DNA of 64,000 bases from Paludibacter sp. (GTDB lineage Bacteria > Bacteroidota > Bacteroidia > Bacteroidales > Paludibacteraceae). The stretch lies in NCBI GenBank assembly GCA_019163375.1, contig JAFLKK010000007.1, forward strand, positions 124,001 to 188,000, in the 5' to 3' direction. The stretch's first letter is position 1. Each line of letters starts with the position of its first letter. Both the position numbers and the translations under genes were made by a program. Below are positions 54,437 to 62,911 of this stretch, piece after piece. The notes beneath the pieces were generated by a model, which saw nothing but the letters and a program-made list of their open reading frames with translations, searched no databases and was not told the DNA's origin.

Positions 54437-55627
54437 TTACTTGATACCCAATTTCTTTAAGATATCGGCAGGAATGGCATTTTTGTGAACTAAAAGATCC
54501 ATTGTTTTGTGTAACACAAACGATTCGCTGGCATACCAGATACCTTTGTATTTTGAGTCGGTTCCCCATGAGTTTTTCACCAGGTAGAATTTAGTTCCGT
54601 TTTGATCTTTTGCAGTTCCAAAAATCACCATACCATGATCGTCGGTTGTTTGATAATCATCGAACGATGCCTGACGAATTTCCTGCGTCACTTTTATCTC
54701 CGGTTGTGGTTTCTCTGTTTTATATATTTTTTCTTCTCTGTCTTTCTCCGAAATTCCTGTCCAGCGTGCCTGATCGGAACCCGGCAGATTATCCACTTTT
54801 GTTTCAGGATTCACAGCAATTCCTTTTCTGGAAAAACCTTTCTCGCTCACATCCGAAGCCCATGCCACACAATAACCTTTATCGATGGCATTGTCCAAAA
54901 CACGTTGTAATTCATCCATCGGAATATTGTACGACTCATCCCAACGCCAGTTATCCGGCACTTCGATGGCAAATTTGCTGTAAAAAGGGTGATGCGTAAA
55001 TGAGGTCAGCGAAACATAATCGTCGAGGTTTAAACCCAACGATTGCTGATAGCTCTGAGGAGTGTATTTTTTTCCATCCACCGTAAATTCCGTTGGGCGT
55101 TGTCCTAAGTAAGCATCCAAAACACCTTCAAATCCGGACTTCCATGCAGTCGATATTTTTTTATTGGGGTTAGAAACAATCACTTTCACATAGGCTTGAG
55201 TTAATGCATCCAACTCGGCATGACGATGTTTTTCTTCGCCATAATTGAGTCCTTTCATTGCACTTTCAGGCACTATTCCGTAATTCTTCAGCACATAAAC
55301 TACATCCGTGAAAGAACCGCCACCACCGAAATTCAGGGTACCGTTCATTCGAACATATTTATCAGCTTTATCGGTGTACGAATGATGCACCACAAACATT
55401 TCGGACAAGTCCACCTCGGGTTTTCCCATGCGCAATAACTCCGCTTCGAAAAATCCCAAAGTTGAAAAACTCCAGCAAGTACCGGAGCTAGCCTGATTTT
55501 TTATGGAGGTAATCTTATTTTGTTTTACGTTGGTAAATTTAAAACTGTCCACCGAAGTGGTATCTTTTTGAGCAAAAGCGCTAACACTGAGAAATGCCAA
55601 CGCAAGAATAGTAAAATACTTCTTCAT
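54437..55627 (-). CDS. secreted C1-family peptidase (bleomycin hydrolase/PepC-like)
   Basis: This 396-residue protein has a signal peptide (MKKYFTILALAFLSVSAFAQ). The papain-like triad is visible: Cys51 in SSGTCWSF, His331 in DDHGMVIFG and Asn352 in VKNSWGT. The pattern is that of aminopeptidase C/bleomycin hydrolase rather than a secreted endopeptidase, but with an export signal, as found in Bacteroidetes. It probably cleaves peptides in the periplasm or outside. It lies downstream of the M20 dipeptidase gene on the same strand. Confidence 0.87.
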   Translation of the reverse strand: MKKYFTILALAFLSVSAFAQKDTTSVDSFKFTNVKQNKITSIKNQASSGTCWSFSTLGFFEAELLRMGKPEVDLSEMFVVHHSYTDKADKYVRMNGTLNFGGGGSFTDVVYVLKNYGIVPESAMKGLNYGEEKHRHAELDALTQAYVKVIVSNPNKKISTAWKSGFEGVLDAYLGQRPTEFTVDGKKYTPQSYQQSLGLNLDDYVSLTSFTHHPFYSKFAIEVPDNWRWDESYNIPMDELQRVLDNAIDKGYCVAWASDVSEKGFSRKGIAVNPETKVDNLPGSDQARWTGISEKDREEKIYKTEKPQPEIKVTQEIRQASFDDYQTTDDHGMVIFGTAKDQNGTKFYLVKNSWGTDSKYKGIWYASESFVLHKTMDLLVHKNAIPADILKKLGIK

Positions 55628-55631
55628 TACA

Positions 55632-55673
55632 TTAAAAAATTTACCCCCGACCGGTATATAGCCAGTCGGGGGT
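55632..55673 (-). terminator. hairpin/terminator between the dipeptidase and C1 peptidase genes
   Basis: A perfect 9-bp GC-rich stem (55643-55651 with 55665-55673) is followed on the minus strand by AAATTTTTT. It sits between the dipeptidase stop (55691) and the C1 peptidase ATG (55627). Transcription could be attenuated rather than fully stopped, because no room is left for a promoter in between. Confidence 0.6.
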
Positions 55674-55690
55674 TGAGTTATGTTTATTAT

Positions 55691-57154
55691 TTATTTTACA
55701 GGAATGTTTTCAAGTGTTGCCAAAAGGAAATCCCAGAATTTCACTACAGTGGCAATATTCACTTTCTCGTCAGGTGAATGTGGGTAACGAATGGTCGGAC
55801 CGAAGGAAATCATATCCATTTTTGGGTAATGAGTCCCCAAAATTCCGCATTCCAATCCCGCGTGAATAATCATCACTTTAGGGGTTATACCATATTTATT
55901 TTCGTACACTTTGGTCATTTCTTTCAAAATCGGTGATTCGAGGTTCGGTTTCCAACCGGGGTAACCACCCACTAAATCAACCTTAGCACCTGCCAACGCA
56001 AATGCACTTTGAACCATTGATGCTAATTCTTCTTTGCGCGACTCCACCGAGCTGCGGATCAGCGAACGAAGAATGATTGAATTACCATCCGATTTGATAA
56101 TGGCCAGATTATTGGATGTTTCAACAACGGTTGGCAATTCAGGAATAAAGCGCAAAACGCCATTTGGACATGCAGTCACACCATTAATTAAGTCGTCCTG
56201 CACTTCTTCCGGAATTAATCCTGTAGGCAATTCCACTTGTTCAACGGTGAACGAAATTTTATCTTCAACGCCTTTATATTCTTCGATAAATAATTCTTCA
56301 CAATCTTGTACAAAACCGATAATATCGTCCACACCTTCGGCAGGAACAGTAATTACAGCAAAAGCTTCGCGCGGAATAGCATTGCGCAGGCTACCACCAT
56401 CAATACTTGCCAAACGCGCCTCGAAATCGGAAACAGCTTCTTTCAAAAAGCGGAACATCAATTTATTAGCATTACCACGTTGCAAATGAATATCCACACC
56501 CGAGTGACCACCTTTGAGTCCGGTCAACGATACTTTCAAAGCCACATCACCTTCTTCGATTTCTACTTCGGTGTAGCGAAAGCTAATATCAGCATCGATA
56601 CCACCGGCACAACCAACATAAAGCTCACCTTCATCTTCCGAATCCATATTGATCAGAATATCACCTTTCAAAAAGTTAGGTTGCAGACCAAAAGCGCCAA
56701 ACATGCCTGTTTCTTCATCTACAGTAACAAACATTTCGATGGCCGGATGAGGAATATCAGCCGATTGCATGATAGACATAGCCGCAGCCAGTCCAATACC
56801 ATTATCGGCACCTAAAGTGGTGTCGCGGGCAGTAACCCATTCGCCATCCACGTATGCGTCGATAGGATCGGTTTGAAAATCGTGCGCTACATTGCTGTTT
56901 TTCTGAGGAACCATGTCCATGTGTGCCTGAAGCACTACTGCTTTTCGGTTTTCCATACCTGGAGTAGCCGGTTTACGGATAAGCACATTGCCTATTTCGT
57001 CGCGCAAAGTCTCAAGACCGAGTGTTTTTCCGAAGTTTTCGAGAAATGCTCCAATCTCTTCCTTTTTGTGTGATGGACGAGGAACTTGTGTAAGGCTGTA
57101 AAAGTTTTGCCAAATTGATTTTGGCTCCAATTGGCGAATATCAGTTGTACTCAT
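55691..57154 (-). CDS. pepD: aminoacyl-histidine dipeptidase (M20C, PepD-like)
   Basis: This 487-residue metallopeptidase should hydrolyse Xaa-His and other dipeptides in the cytoplasm. Metal ligands are seen in VVLQAHMDMVP (His78, Asp80), TTLGADNGIG (Asp about 117), DEETGMFG (Glu about 148-149), MDSEDEGELY and HAGLECGIL; the C-terminal SFGPTIRYPHSPDE holds the last His. The sequence is full length and lacks a signal peptide. Confidence 0.92.
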   Translation of the reverse strand: MSTTDIRQLEPKSIWQNFYSLTQVPRPSHKKEEIGAFLENFGKTLGLETLRDEIGNVLIRKPATPGMENRKAVVLQAHMDMVPQKNSNVAHDFQTDPIDAYVDGEWVTARDTTLGADNGIGLAAAMSIMQSADIPHPAIEMFVTVDEETGMFGAFGLQPNFLKGDILINMDSEDEGELYVGCAGGIDADISFRYTEVEIEEGDVALKVSLTGLKGGHSGVDIHLQRGNANKLMFRFLKEAVSDFEARLASIDGGSLRNAIPREAFAVITVPAEGVDDIIGFVQDCEELFIEEYKGVEDKISFTVEQVELPTGLIPEEVQDDLINGVTACPNGVLRFIPELPTVVETSNNLAIIKSDGNSIILRSLIRSSVESRKEELASMVQSAFALAGAKVDLVGGYPGWKPNLESPILKEMTKVYENKYGITPKVMIIHAGLECGILGTHYPKMDMISFGPTIRYPHSPDEKVNIATVVKFWDFLLATLENIPVK

Positions 57155-57606
57155 ATTTAGATATTTATTGATTTTACTTTATTGAATATTTATGCGTGTT
57201 TTTTGCGAATACAAATATCCTCATTTTTTTTGGAATATTCTTTTATCCGGATATTTTTTTCAGATTATTCATATTTATCGATCAATTGCAAACTATAATA
57301 CAACAAAAATCCGCTAAAAAGTTCAAGTTTAATGGATATTTCAACTCATTTCACTGCCCGAATATGGAGAATTCTTTCGGGTAAAAGTTCCAACCTTTTT
57401 CATGTATTCTACACCCATTTCAATTAATGAAATTTTTCTGTAATTAGTTACTCATTTACAATAGTAATATAAAAATTATTTGGTAATTTTGCGCTCAAAT
57501 TCAAGTGGTCTTAGCCTAAGGATTTTTTTGGACATAAAAATTAATCAATATACTATAATACAAACGGTTGCGAAACAAACAAATTAGCAATTGTAAATTA
57601 AAAGTT
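57155..57606. other. divergent intergenic region upstream of the CoA-transferase gene
   Basis: No gene is seen. TAATTTTG (57484-57491, plus strand) is a good -7 match 116 nt before the preferred CoA-transferase start. No clear promoter for pepD was found on the minus strand. Confidence 0.45.
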
Positions 57607-59106
57607 ATGAAACAGACTTATAAATTTGTAACAGCCGATGAGGCGGCAAGCTATCTGAACGATGGCGACATTGTAGGATTTAGCGGTTTTACGCCCGCAG
57701 GTTGTCCAAAAGAGGTTCCAACGGCTATTGCCAAACGTGCAGAAGCGTTACATGCTGAAGGTAAAGAGTTTAAAATTGGGATGTACACCGGTGCTTCTAC
57801 TGGTGACTCGTTGGATGGTGCGTTGGCTCGTGCTAATGCAATTTTGTTCCGCACGCCTTACCAATCGAACAAGGATTTACGTAGTGCTTTGAATGCCGAC
57901 CGTGCGCCTTATTTCGACATGCACCTTTCTGTTTTGGCGCAAGAGTTGCGTTACGGATTTATGCCAAAACCAAAATTTGCTATTCTTGAAGTTTGTGATA
58001 TTACTGCCGATGGCGAGTTGGTACTCACTGCAGGCGTTGGTATTTCTCCAACCATTGCTCAACTGGCCGATTTCATTATTGTAGAGTTGAACCACAATCA
58101 TCCAAAGGAACTTCGTGGTTTCCATGACATTTACCAACCGTTGGATCCTCCTTACCGTAAAGAAATTTCAATTTACAAACCATCGGATCGTATTGGTTCT
58201 ACAGTTTTGAAAGTAGACCCTAAAAAAATCTTATGCGTAGTGGAAACAGAGCGCGATGACGAAGTTGGTGGCTTTACTCCTACCGATGCAGTAACTGACC
58301 AAATTGGTAATAATGTAGCTTCATTCCTGGTAGAGGAAATCAAATCGGGACGTGTACCTGCCGAATTTTTACCTATTCAATCGGGTGTAGGAAATATCGC
58401 CAATGCAGTTATGGCTTCTTTGGGAGCTAATCCGGGCATTCCTCCTTTCGAAATGTATACCGAAGTGATTCAAGATGCCGTGATTGACCTTATCCGAGAA
58501 GGAAACGTGAAATTTGCCAGCGGTTGTTCACTTACCGTTACAAATCCGGTTCTTAAATCGATTTATGCCGACCTGGATTTCTTCCGCGATAAATTAATAC
58601 TTCGTCCACAGGAAATTTCAAACAATCCTGAAATTGCCCGTCGTCTGGGCTTAATTACTATCAACACAGCTTTAGAAGCTGATATCTTCGGAAACGTAAA
58701 CAGTACTCACGTGTTGGGTTCTAAAATGATGAACGGTATTGGTGGATCTGGCGATTTTACCCGCAACGCTTATATTTCAATTTTCACTACTCCTGCAACT
58801 GCTAAAGGTGGAAAAATCAGTGCGATTGTTCCAATGGTGTCACACGTTGATCAAAACGAGCACTCGGTAAATGTTATCATTACCGAGCACGGTATTGCTG
58901 ATTTACGTGGGAAATCACCGGTTCAACGTGCAGAGGAAATCATTGCAAATTGTGTAGCTCCGGAGTACAGAGAAATGTTGACAGAATACATCACGCTGAC
59001 CAGCGGAACACATACTCCACAAAACCTATCGGCTTGTTTTGGTATGCATGATCAATTTATCAAAACAGGAAGCATGTTGGGAACGAAATGGGAACAATAT
59101 AAATAA
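57607..59106 (+). CDS. acetyl-CoA hydrolase/transferase family CoA-transferase
   Basis: With the ATG at 57607 the protein has 499 residues, starting MKQTYKFVTADEAASYLNDG; the earlier in-frame ATG at 57568 adds a 13-residue unconserved tail. It resembles succinate CoA-transferases (acetyl-CoA:succinate or propionyl-CoA:succinate), with the family motif YTEVIQDAVIDLI (Glu about 286 is the expected catalytic glutamate) and the GIGGSGDF loop. In propionate- or acetate-forming Bacteroidales it recycles CoA in fermentation. The substrate preference cannot be told. It is followed by a strong terminator. Confidence 0.87.
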   Translation: MKQTYKFVTADEAASYLNDGDIVGFSGFTPAGCPKEVPTAIAKRAEALHAEGKEFKIGMYTGASTGDSLDGALARANAILFRTPYQSNKDLRSALNADRAPYFDMHLSVLAQELRYGFMPKPKFAILEVCDITADGELVLTAGVGISPTIAQLADFIIVELNHNHPKELRGFHDIYQPLDPPYRKEISIYKPSDRIGSTVLKVDPKKILCVVETERDDEVGGFTPTDAVTDQIGNNVASFLVEEIKSGRVPAEFLPIQSGVGNIANAVMASLGANPGIPPFEMYTEVIQDAVIDLIREGNVKFASGCSLTVTNPVLKSIYADLDFFRDKLILRPQEISNNPEIARRLGLITINTALEADIFGNVNSTHVLGSKMMNGIGGSGDFTRNAYISIFTTPATAKGGKISAIVPMVSHVDQNEHSVNVIITEHGIADLRGKSPVQRAEEIIANCVAPEYREMLTEYITLTSGTHTPQNLSACFGMHDQFIKTGSMLGTKWEQYK

Positions 59107-59140
59107 CTTTCCAATAGAATATTAGACTTCTACTCCAAGT

Positions 59141-59184
59141 AAAAAAGTCAATCGAATGCAGCAATGCCTCGGTTGACTTTTTTT
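59141..59184 (+). terminator. terminator of the CoA-transferase gene
   Basis: A stem of ten or more pairs (59146-59155 with 59168-59177, one G-U) is flanked by an A-tract and followed by seven Ts with TATTTTC after it. Confidence 0.85.
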
Positions 59185-59413
59185 ATTTTCACAAAACCTG
59201 CAAATTATATTTTAATAATTTCACACAAAAAGACAAAATCACTTAAAACAAAAAAACTGCTGCAAAGCATAATTACTCACCAATTCGTCATATATCACTC
59301 ACAATTAGCAGATTACAACGCAACAATGATTGATTATCCAGCATAAAAACATGAGAATTAGATTTTTTTTAATCAACTTAATAGCATTTTCGGTTATCAG
59401 TAAAAAAAATGTG

Positions 59414-59421
59414 TATCTTTG
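59414..59421 (+). promoter_or_regulatory. candidate -7 element for the histidine kinase unit
   Basis: TATCTTTG matches TAnnTTTG, about 150 nt upstream of the kinase ATG (59572). It lies inside a small GTGTAT/ATACAC hairpin. The leader (59422-59571) has an ATATGT/ACATAT hairpin and the GTAGTA/TACTAC dyad at 59498-59511. The stretch 59185-59413 holds nothing I recognise. Confidence 0.5.
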
Positions 59422-59497
59422 TAAATACACAACACTTATAGCACTGTATATGTGGTAATTAATGCCAAATACATATATTTATTGCTACACATTAACC

Positions 59498-59511
59498 GTA
59501 GTATTTACTAC
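59498..59511. repeat. 14-bp dyad GTAGTA-TT-TACTAC in the kinase leader
   Basis: This is a perfect 6-bp inverted repeat with a 2-nt spacer, 61 nt upstream of the kinase start. The core resembles the longer dyad at 10934-10954, but the spacer differs by 3 nt, so a common binding protein is uncertain. Confidence 0.3.
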
Positions 59512-59571
59512 AATTTTATCATTAAACCCGACTTTGCTTTCAAATTGTAATCATCTTTAGTTCTGTTATTT

Positions 59572-62439
59572 ATGAAACCATCCAACACATCTGTCGCTGA
59601 CCAAATGCGCCAAGAAGCTGAAAAGTTGGCGTCAATTAAACGATTCGATACAACAAAAGATCTCACCAAAGAGGATGCATTGCTACAAATGCGGAAACTG
59701 GAATTGCGTGTATCAGAACTGGAGTTGGAAAATCAATGTTTATTGCAAACAATAGAACAGCAAAAACAGAAGAAAACAACGCTACGGAAAAACGAAACTT
59801 TTTTACAATCCATTATAAAAACGATCCCGGATCTAATCTGGTTGAAAGATGTTGCCGGCTCATATATGGCCTGCAACAGCATATTCGAGAGGTTCTTTGG
59901 TGCAAAAGAGGCTGACATCATTGGTAAAACCGACTATGATTATTTAGACAAAGAGCTTGCCGATTTTTTTCGTAATCGCGACAAAATAGCAATGAATGCA
60001 GGCATTCCAACCATAAATGAAGAGTGGATTACTTTTGCAGATGATGGTCATAAGGTATTTTTGGAAACCATCAAAACACCAATGTACGATGCTGACAAAA
60101 AGCTTATCGGTGTTTTAGGAATTGGCAGAGATATAACCCTGAGAAAAGAAGCAGAAACTAAACTCCACGAGCAGGAGGTTCAGTACCATAACCTCGCCAA
60201 CTCTGGCTTAGCCCTTATCTGGACTTCGGGTACTGACAAGCTATGTAATTATTTCAATCAGACCTGGCTCAATTTTACCGGTAGCACTTTAGAACAAGAA
60301 ATTGGGAATGGCTGGACGGAAAGTGTTTATCCTGAAGACCTGGATCAATGTATCGACACATACATAACTGCATTTGAAAAACAGGAAGCGTTTCAGATGG
60401 AGTATCGGTTACGTCATCACAGTGGGGAATACCGTTGGATTTTAGACATGGGCACTCCGAATTATAATAAAGATGGTGAATTTATAGGGTATATTGGCAA
60501 TTGCTTCGACATTGACGAACGCAAACTGATAGAGAATGCATTAAAAGCGAGTGAAGAGAAGTTTAAGAACGTATTTGATAATTCAATTATTGGTAAGTCA
60601 ATTACAACTTTAGATAATCAATTGCATGTTAATGCTGCATTTAGAAAAATAATTGGGTACTCCGAAGTAGAACTAAAATCGAAATCGTGGCAAGATATTA
60701 CTTTTCAAGAAGATATTCAGCACAATGCAGAATTATTGAAAAAAATACTTTCAGGCGAAATAAATTCAGCACGCTTTGAAAAAAGATTTATCCACAAAAA
60801 TGGGAGTTTGGTTTGGGTGGATTTAAGTACCACATTGTTGCGAGATGACAACAACACCCCTCTTTTCTATATTACAGAAATTATAGATATTACGGAACGG
60901 AAAAATGCTCAGTTTGCCCTTCAGGATAGTAACGAACGTTTAAGTCTGATTCTGGAGAATAGCCCGATAGCGATATGGGATTGGGATTTGGAAACGGACA
61001 AATGGTTTGCTACTCAAAAATACTACAGCATGCTTGGCTACGAGCCGGAAAGCGGTTACCCCGATCGGAGTGTGTGGTTGAGCAGGATTCATCCTGACGA
61101 TAGAAAACAGGTACAAATAAAGATAGAAAACGTACTAGAGCGCACGGGTGAAGCATACGCTTACGATGCAAGAATGCTTCATGCCGATGGTACTTATCGC
61201 TGGCATTCTGTTATTGGACAAGTAGTGGAACGAAACCCGGATGGCAAAACAAAAAGAATGTTAGGGGTTCGGGTTGACATTAATGAACGAAAATACATTG
61301 AAGAGAAACTGAGAGAAAGCGAAGGAAAGTTAAGTGCTCTTTTTGCATCAATGACCGAAATGGTGGCAATGCATGAATTGGTATTTGACCAGAATGGCAA
61401 TGCGGTAAACTATCTGATAACCGACTGTAACGCAGCATTTACAAATATCACCGGCATTGAACGACAAAATGCAATAGGCAAACTGGGCACAGAAGTGTAT
61501 GGAACAACAGATGCACCCTATCTAGAGCAATATGCACAAGTAGCAATCACCGGAGAGTCGAAAGAATTTGATTCCTTTTTTGCACCCATGGACAAACACT
61601 TTTTAATCTCGGTCATAGCCCCCGAAAGAAATAAATTTGCCACTATTTCTACCGACGTAACAACTTTGCAACAAATTCAACAACAAATATTAATCAAAAA
61701 TAAAGAACTGGAAGACTATCTCTACATTGCCTCTCACGATCTCAGATCGCCACTGGTAAATATTCAGGGATTTAGCCAACGCCTACAGAAACAAACCGAC
61801 AAGATTAAATATCTGCTGGAAAATTGCGAAACAGATCCGGTTTCAAAACTAAATATCGATAAGGTTACTACTGAAGAAATCCCTAAAACGCTTGACTTCA
61901 TATTTTCCAGCGTTATTAAGATGGAGACACTCATCAATGGATTGTTGCAACTGTCGCGAACAGGAAGAATAAAAATGCACAACAACAAAGTGGACATGAA
62001 TAAATTGATAGCGAAAGTTGTTGCTACACACAATTTCCAGATTTCAGAATCATCTGGAAATGTTAACGTCGAAAACCTACCGGATTGCTATGGAGATGAC
62101 CAACAACTTAACCAACTATTTTCCAACTTACTAAGCAATGCTATCAAATACAGAGACAAGAATAAACAATTACAAATTAAGATAAGCGCAACCAATGCAT
62201 TCAACAAAATTATCTACATTATTGCTGATAATGGAATAGGAATTGACTCCAGATATCAGGAGAAAATATGGAATATATTTTATAGAACTCATCCTCAATC
62301 GCAAATTCCGGGCGATGGCGTAGGACTAAGCGTTGTAAAACAAATTGCTGAAAGGCACTACGGAAAAGTATGGGTAGAATCGGAAGAAGGTCAGGGAAGT
62401 ACTTTCTTTGTCGAATTACAAAAAAATAATTGGGAATAG
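59572..62439 (+). CDS. multi-PAS sensor histidine kinase
   Basis: This 955-residue kinase has no obvious membrane segment. An N-terminal coiled-coil (about residues 10-75) leads into about five PAS/PAC modules. Each PAC end is recognised by a RDITLRKEAE- or DITERKNAQ-type tail (about 190, 320, 440 and 580). The HisKA domain has His722 in YIASHDLRSPL. The ATPase domain has NLLSNAIKY (N box, about 852), IADNGIGID (about 884-892) and GVGLSVVKQIAERHYGKVWV. The signal is unknown; soluble PAS kinases often sense redox, light or small ligands. Confidence 0.92.
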   Translation: MKPSNTSVADQMRQEAEKLASIKRFDTTKDLTKEDALLQMRKLELRVSELELENQCLLQTIEQQKQKKTTLRKNETFLQSIIKTIPDLIWLKDVAGSYMACNSIFERFFGAKEADIIGKTDYDYLDKELADFFRNRDKIAMNAGIPTINEEWITFADDGHKVFLETIKTPMYDADKKLIGVLGIGRDITLRKEAETKLHEQEVQYHNLANSGLALIWTSGTDKLCNYFNQTWLNFTGSTLEQEIGNGWTESVYPEDLDQCIDTYITAFEKQEAFQMEYRLRHHSGEYRWILDMGTPNYNKDGEFIGYIGNCFDIDERKLIENALKASEEKFKNVFDNSIIGKSITTLDNQLHVNAAFRKIIGYSEVELKSKSWQDITFQEDIQHNAELLKKILSGEINSARFEKRFIHKNGSLVWVDLSTTLLRDDNNTPLFYITEIIDITERKNAQFALQDSNERLSLILENSPIAIWDWDLETDKWFATQKYYSMLGYEPESGYPDRSVWLSRIHPDDRKQVQIKIENVLERTGEAYAYDARMLHADGTYRWHSVIGQVVERNPDGKTKRMLGVRVDINERKYIEEKLRESEGKLSALFASMTEMVAMHELVFDQNGNAVNYLITDCNAAFTNITGIERQNAIGKLGTEVYGTTDAPYLEQYAQVAITGESKEFDSFFAPMDKHFLISVIAPERNKFATISTDVTTLQQIQQQILIKNKELEDYLYIASHDLRSPLVNIQGFSQRLQKQTDKIKYLLENCETDPVSKLNIDKVTTEEIPKTLDFIFSSVIKMETLINGLLQLSRTGRIKMHNNKVDMNKLIAKVVATHNFQISESSGNVNVENLPDCYGDDQQLNQLFSNLLSNAIKYRDKNKQLQIKISATNAFNKIIYIIADNGIGIDSRYQEKIWNIFYRTHPQSQIPGDGVGLSVVKQIAERHYGKVWVESEEGQGSTFFVELQKNNWE

Positions 62440-62482
62440 AAAGATTAAATTGCAATTATACGGACTTTTAATTTCAATTAGT

Positions 62483-62911
62483 ATGGAAAATATCAAGGAA
62501 CTTGTTATTCTAATAGCAGAAGACGATGATGGTCACGCAGAACTTATTAGGGCCGGTCTCGTAGAATCTGGGGTTTGCAATAAAATTATGCGATTCTCTA
62601 ATGGTGAAGATACATGGAATTTCTTGTCAGCATCCAAAAACCAAAAGCCAAAAGACTTTAAGTATTATTTGTTATTGCTTGATATCCACATGCCTCAGAT
62701 GGATGGAGTAGAGGTATTACGCCTGATTAAATCGGATCCTAAGCTAAAAGAAATGCCCGTGATAATACTTACTACCACCGACGATCCGAGAGAAATAGAA
62801 GAATGCTACCAAATAGGCTGCAATATTTATATAACCAAACCTGTGGACTTCATAAAATTCTCAGAAACGTTAAACCACTTGGGTTTATTTCTTCAAATAG
62901 TAAAAGTATGA
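62483..62911 (+). CDS. single-domain response regulator (CheY-like, Rcp1-type)
   Basis: This 142-residue protein starts at ATG 62483; the 62408 start upstream overlaps the kinase gene and adds an unconserved extension. The receiver has acidic residues Asp14-Asp15 (IAEDDDG), phospho-acceptor Asp67 (LLLLDIHMPQMDG), the Thr-Thr-Thr-Asp stretch and Lys in ITKPVDF. No output domain is present. It probably receives phosphate from the kinase 43 nt upstream. Its stop overlaps the next ATG as ATGA. Confidence 0.92.
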   Translation: MENIKELVILIAEDDDGHAELIRAGLVESGVCNKIMRFSNGEDTWNFLSASKNQKPKDFKYYLLLLDIHMPQMDGVEVLRLIKSDPKLKEMPVIILTTTDDPREIEECYQIGCNIYITKPVDFIKFSETLNHLGLFLQIVKV

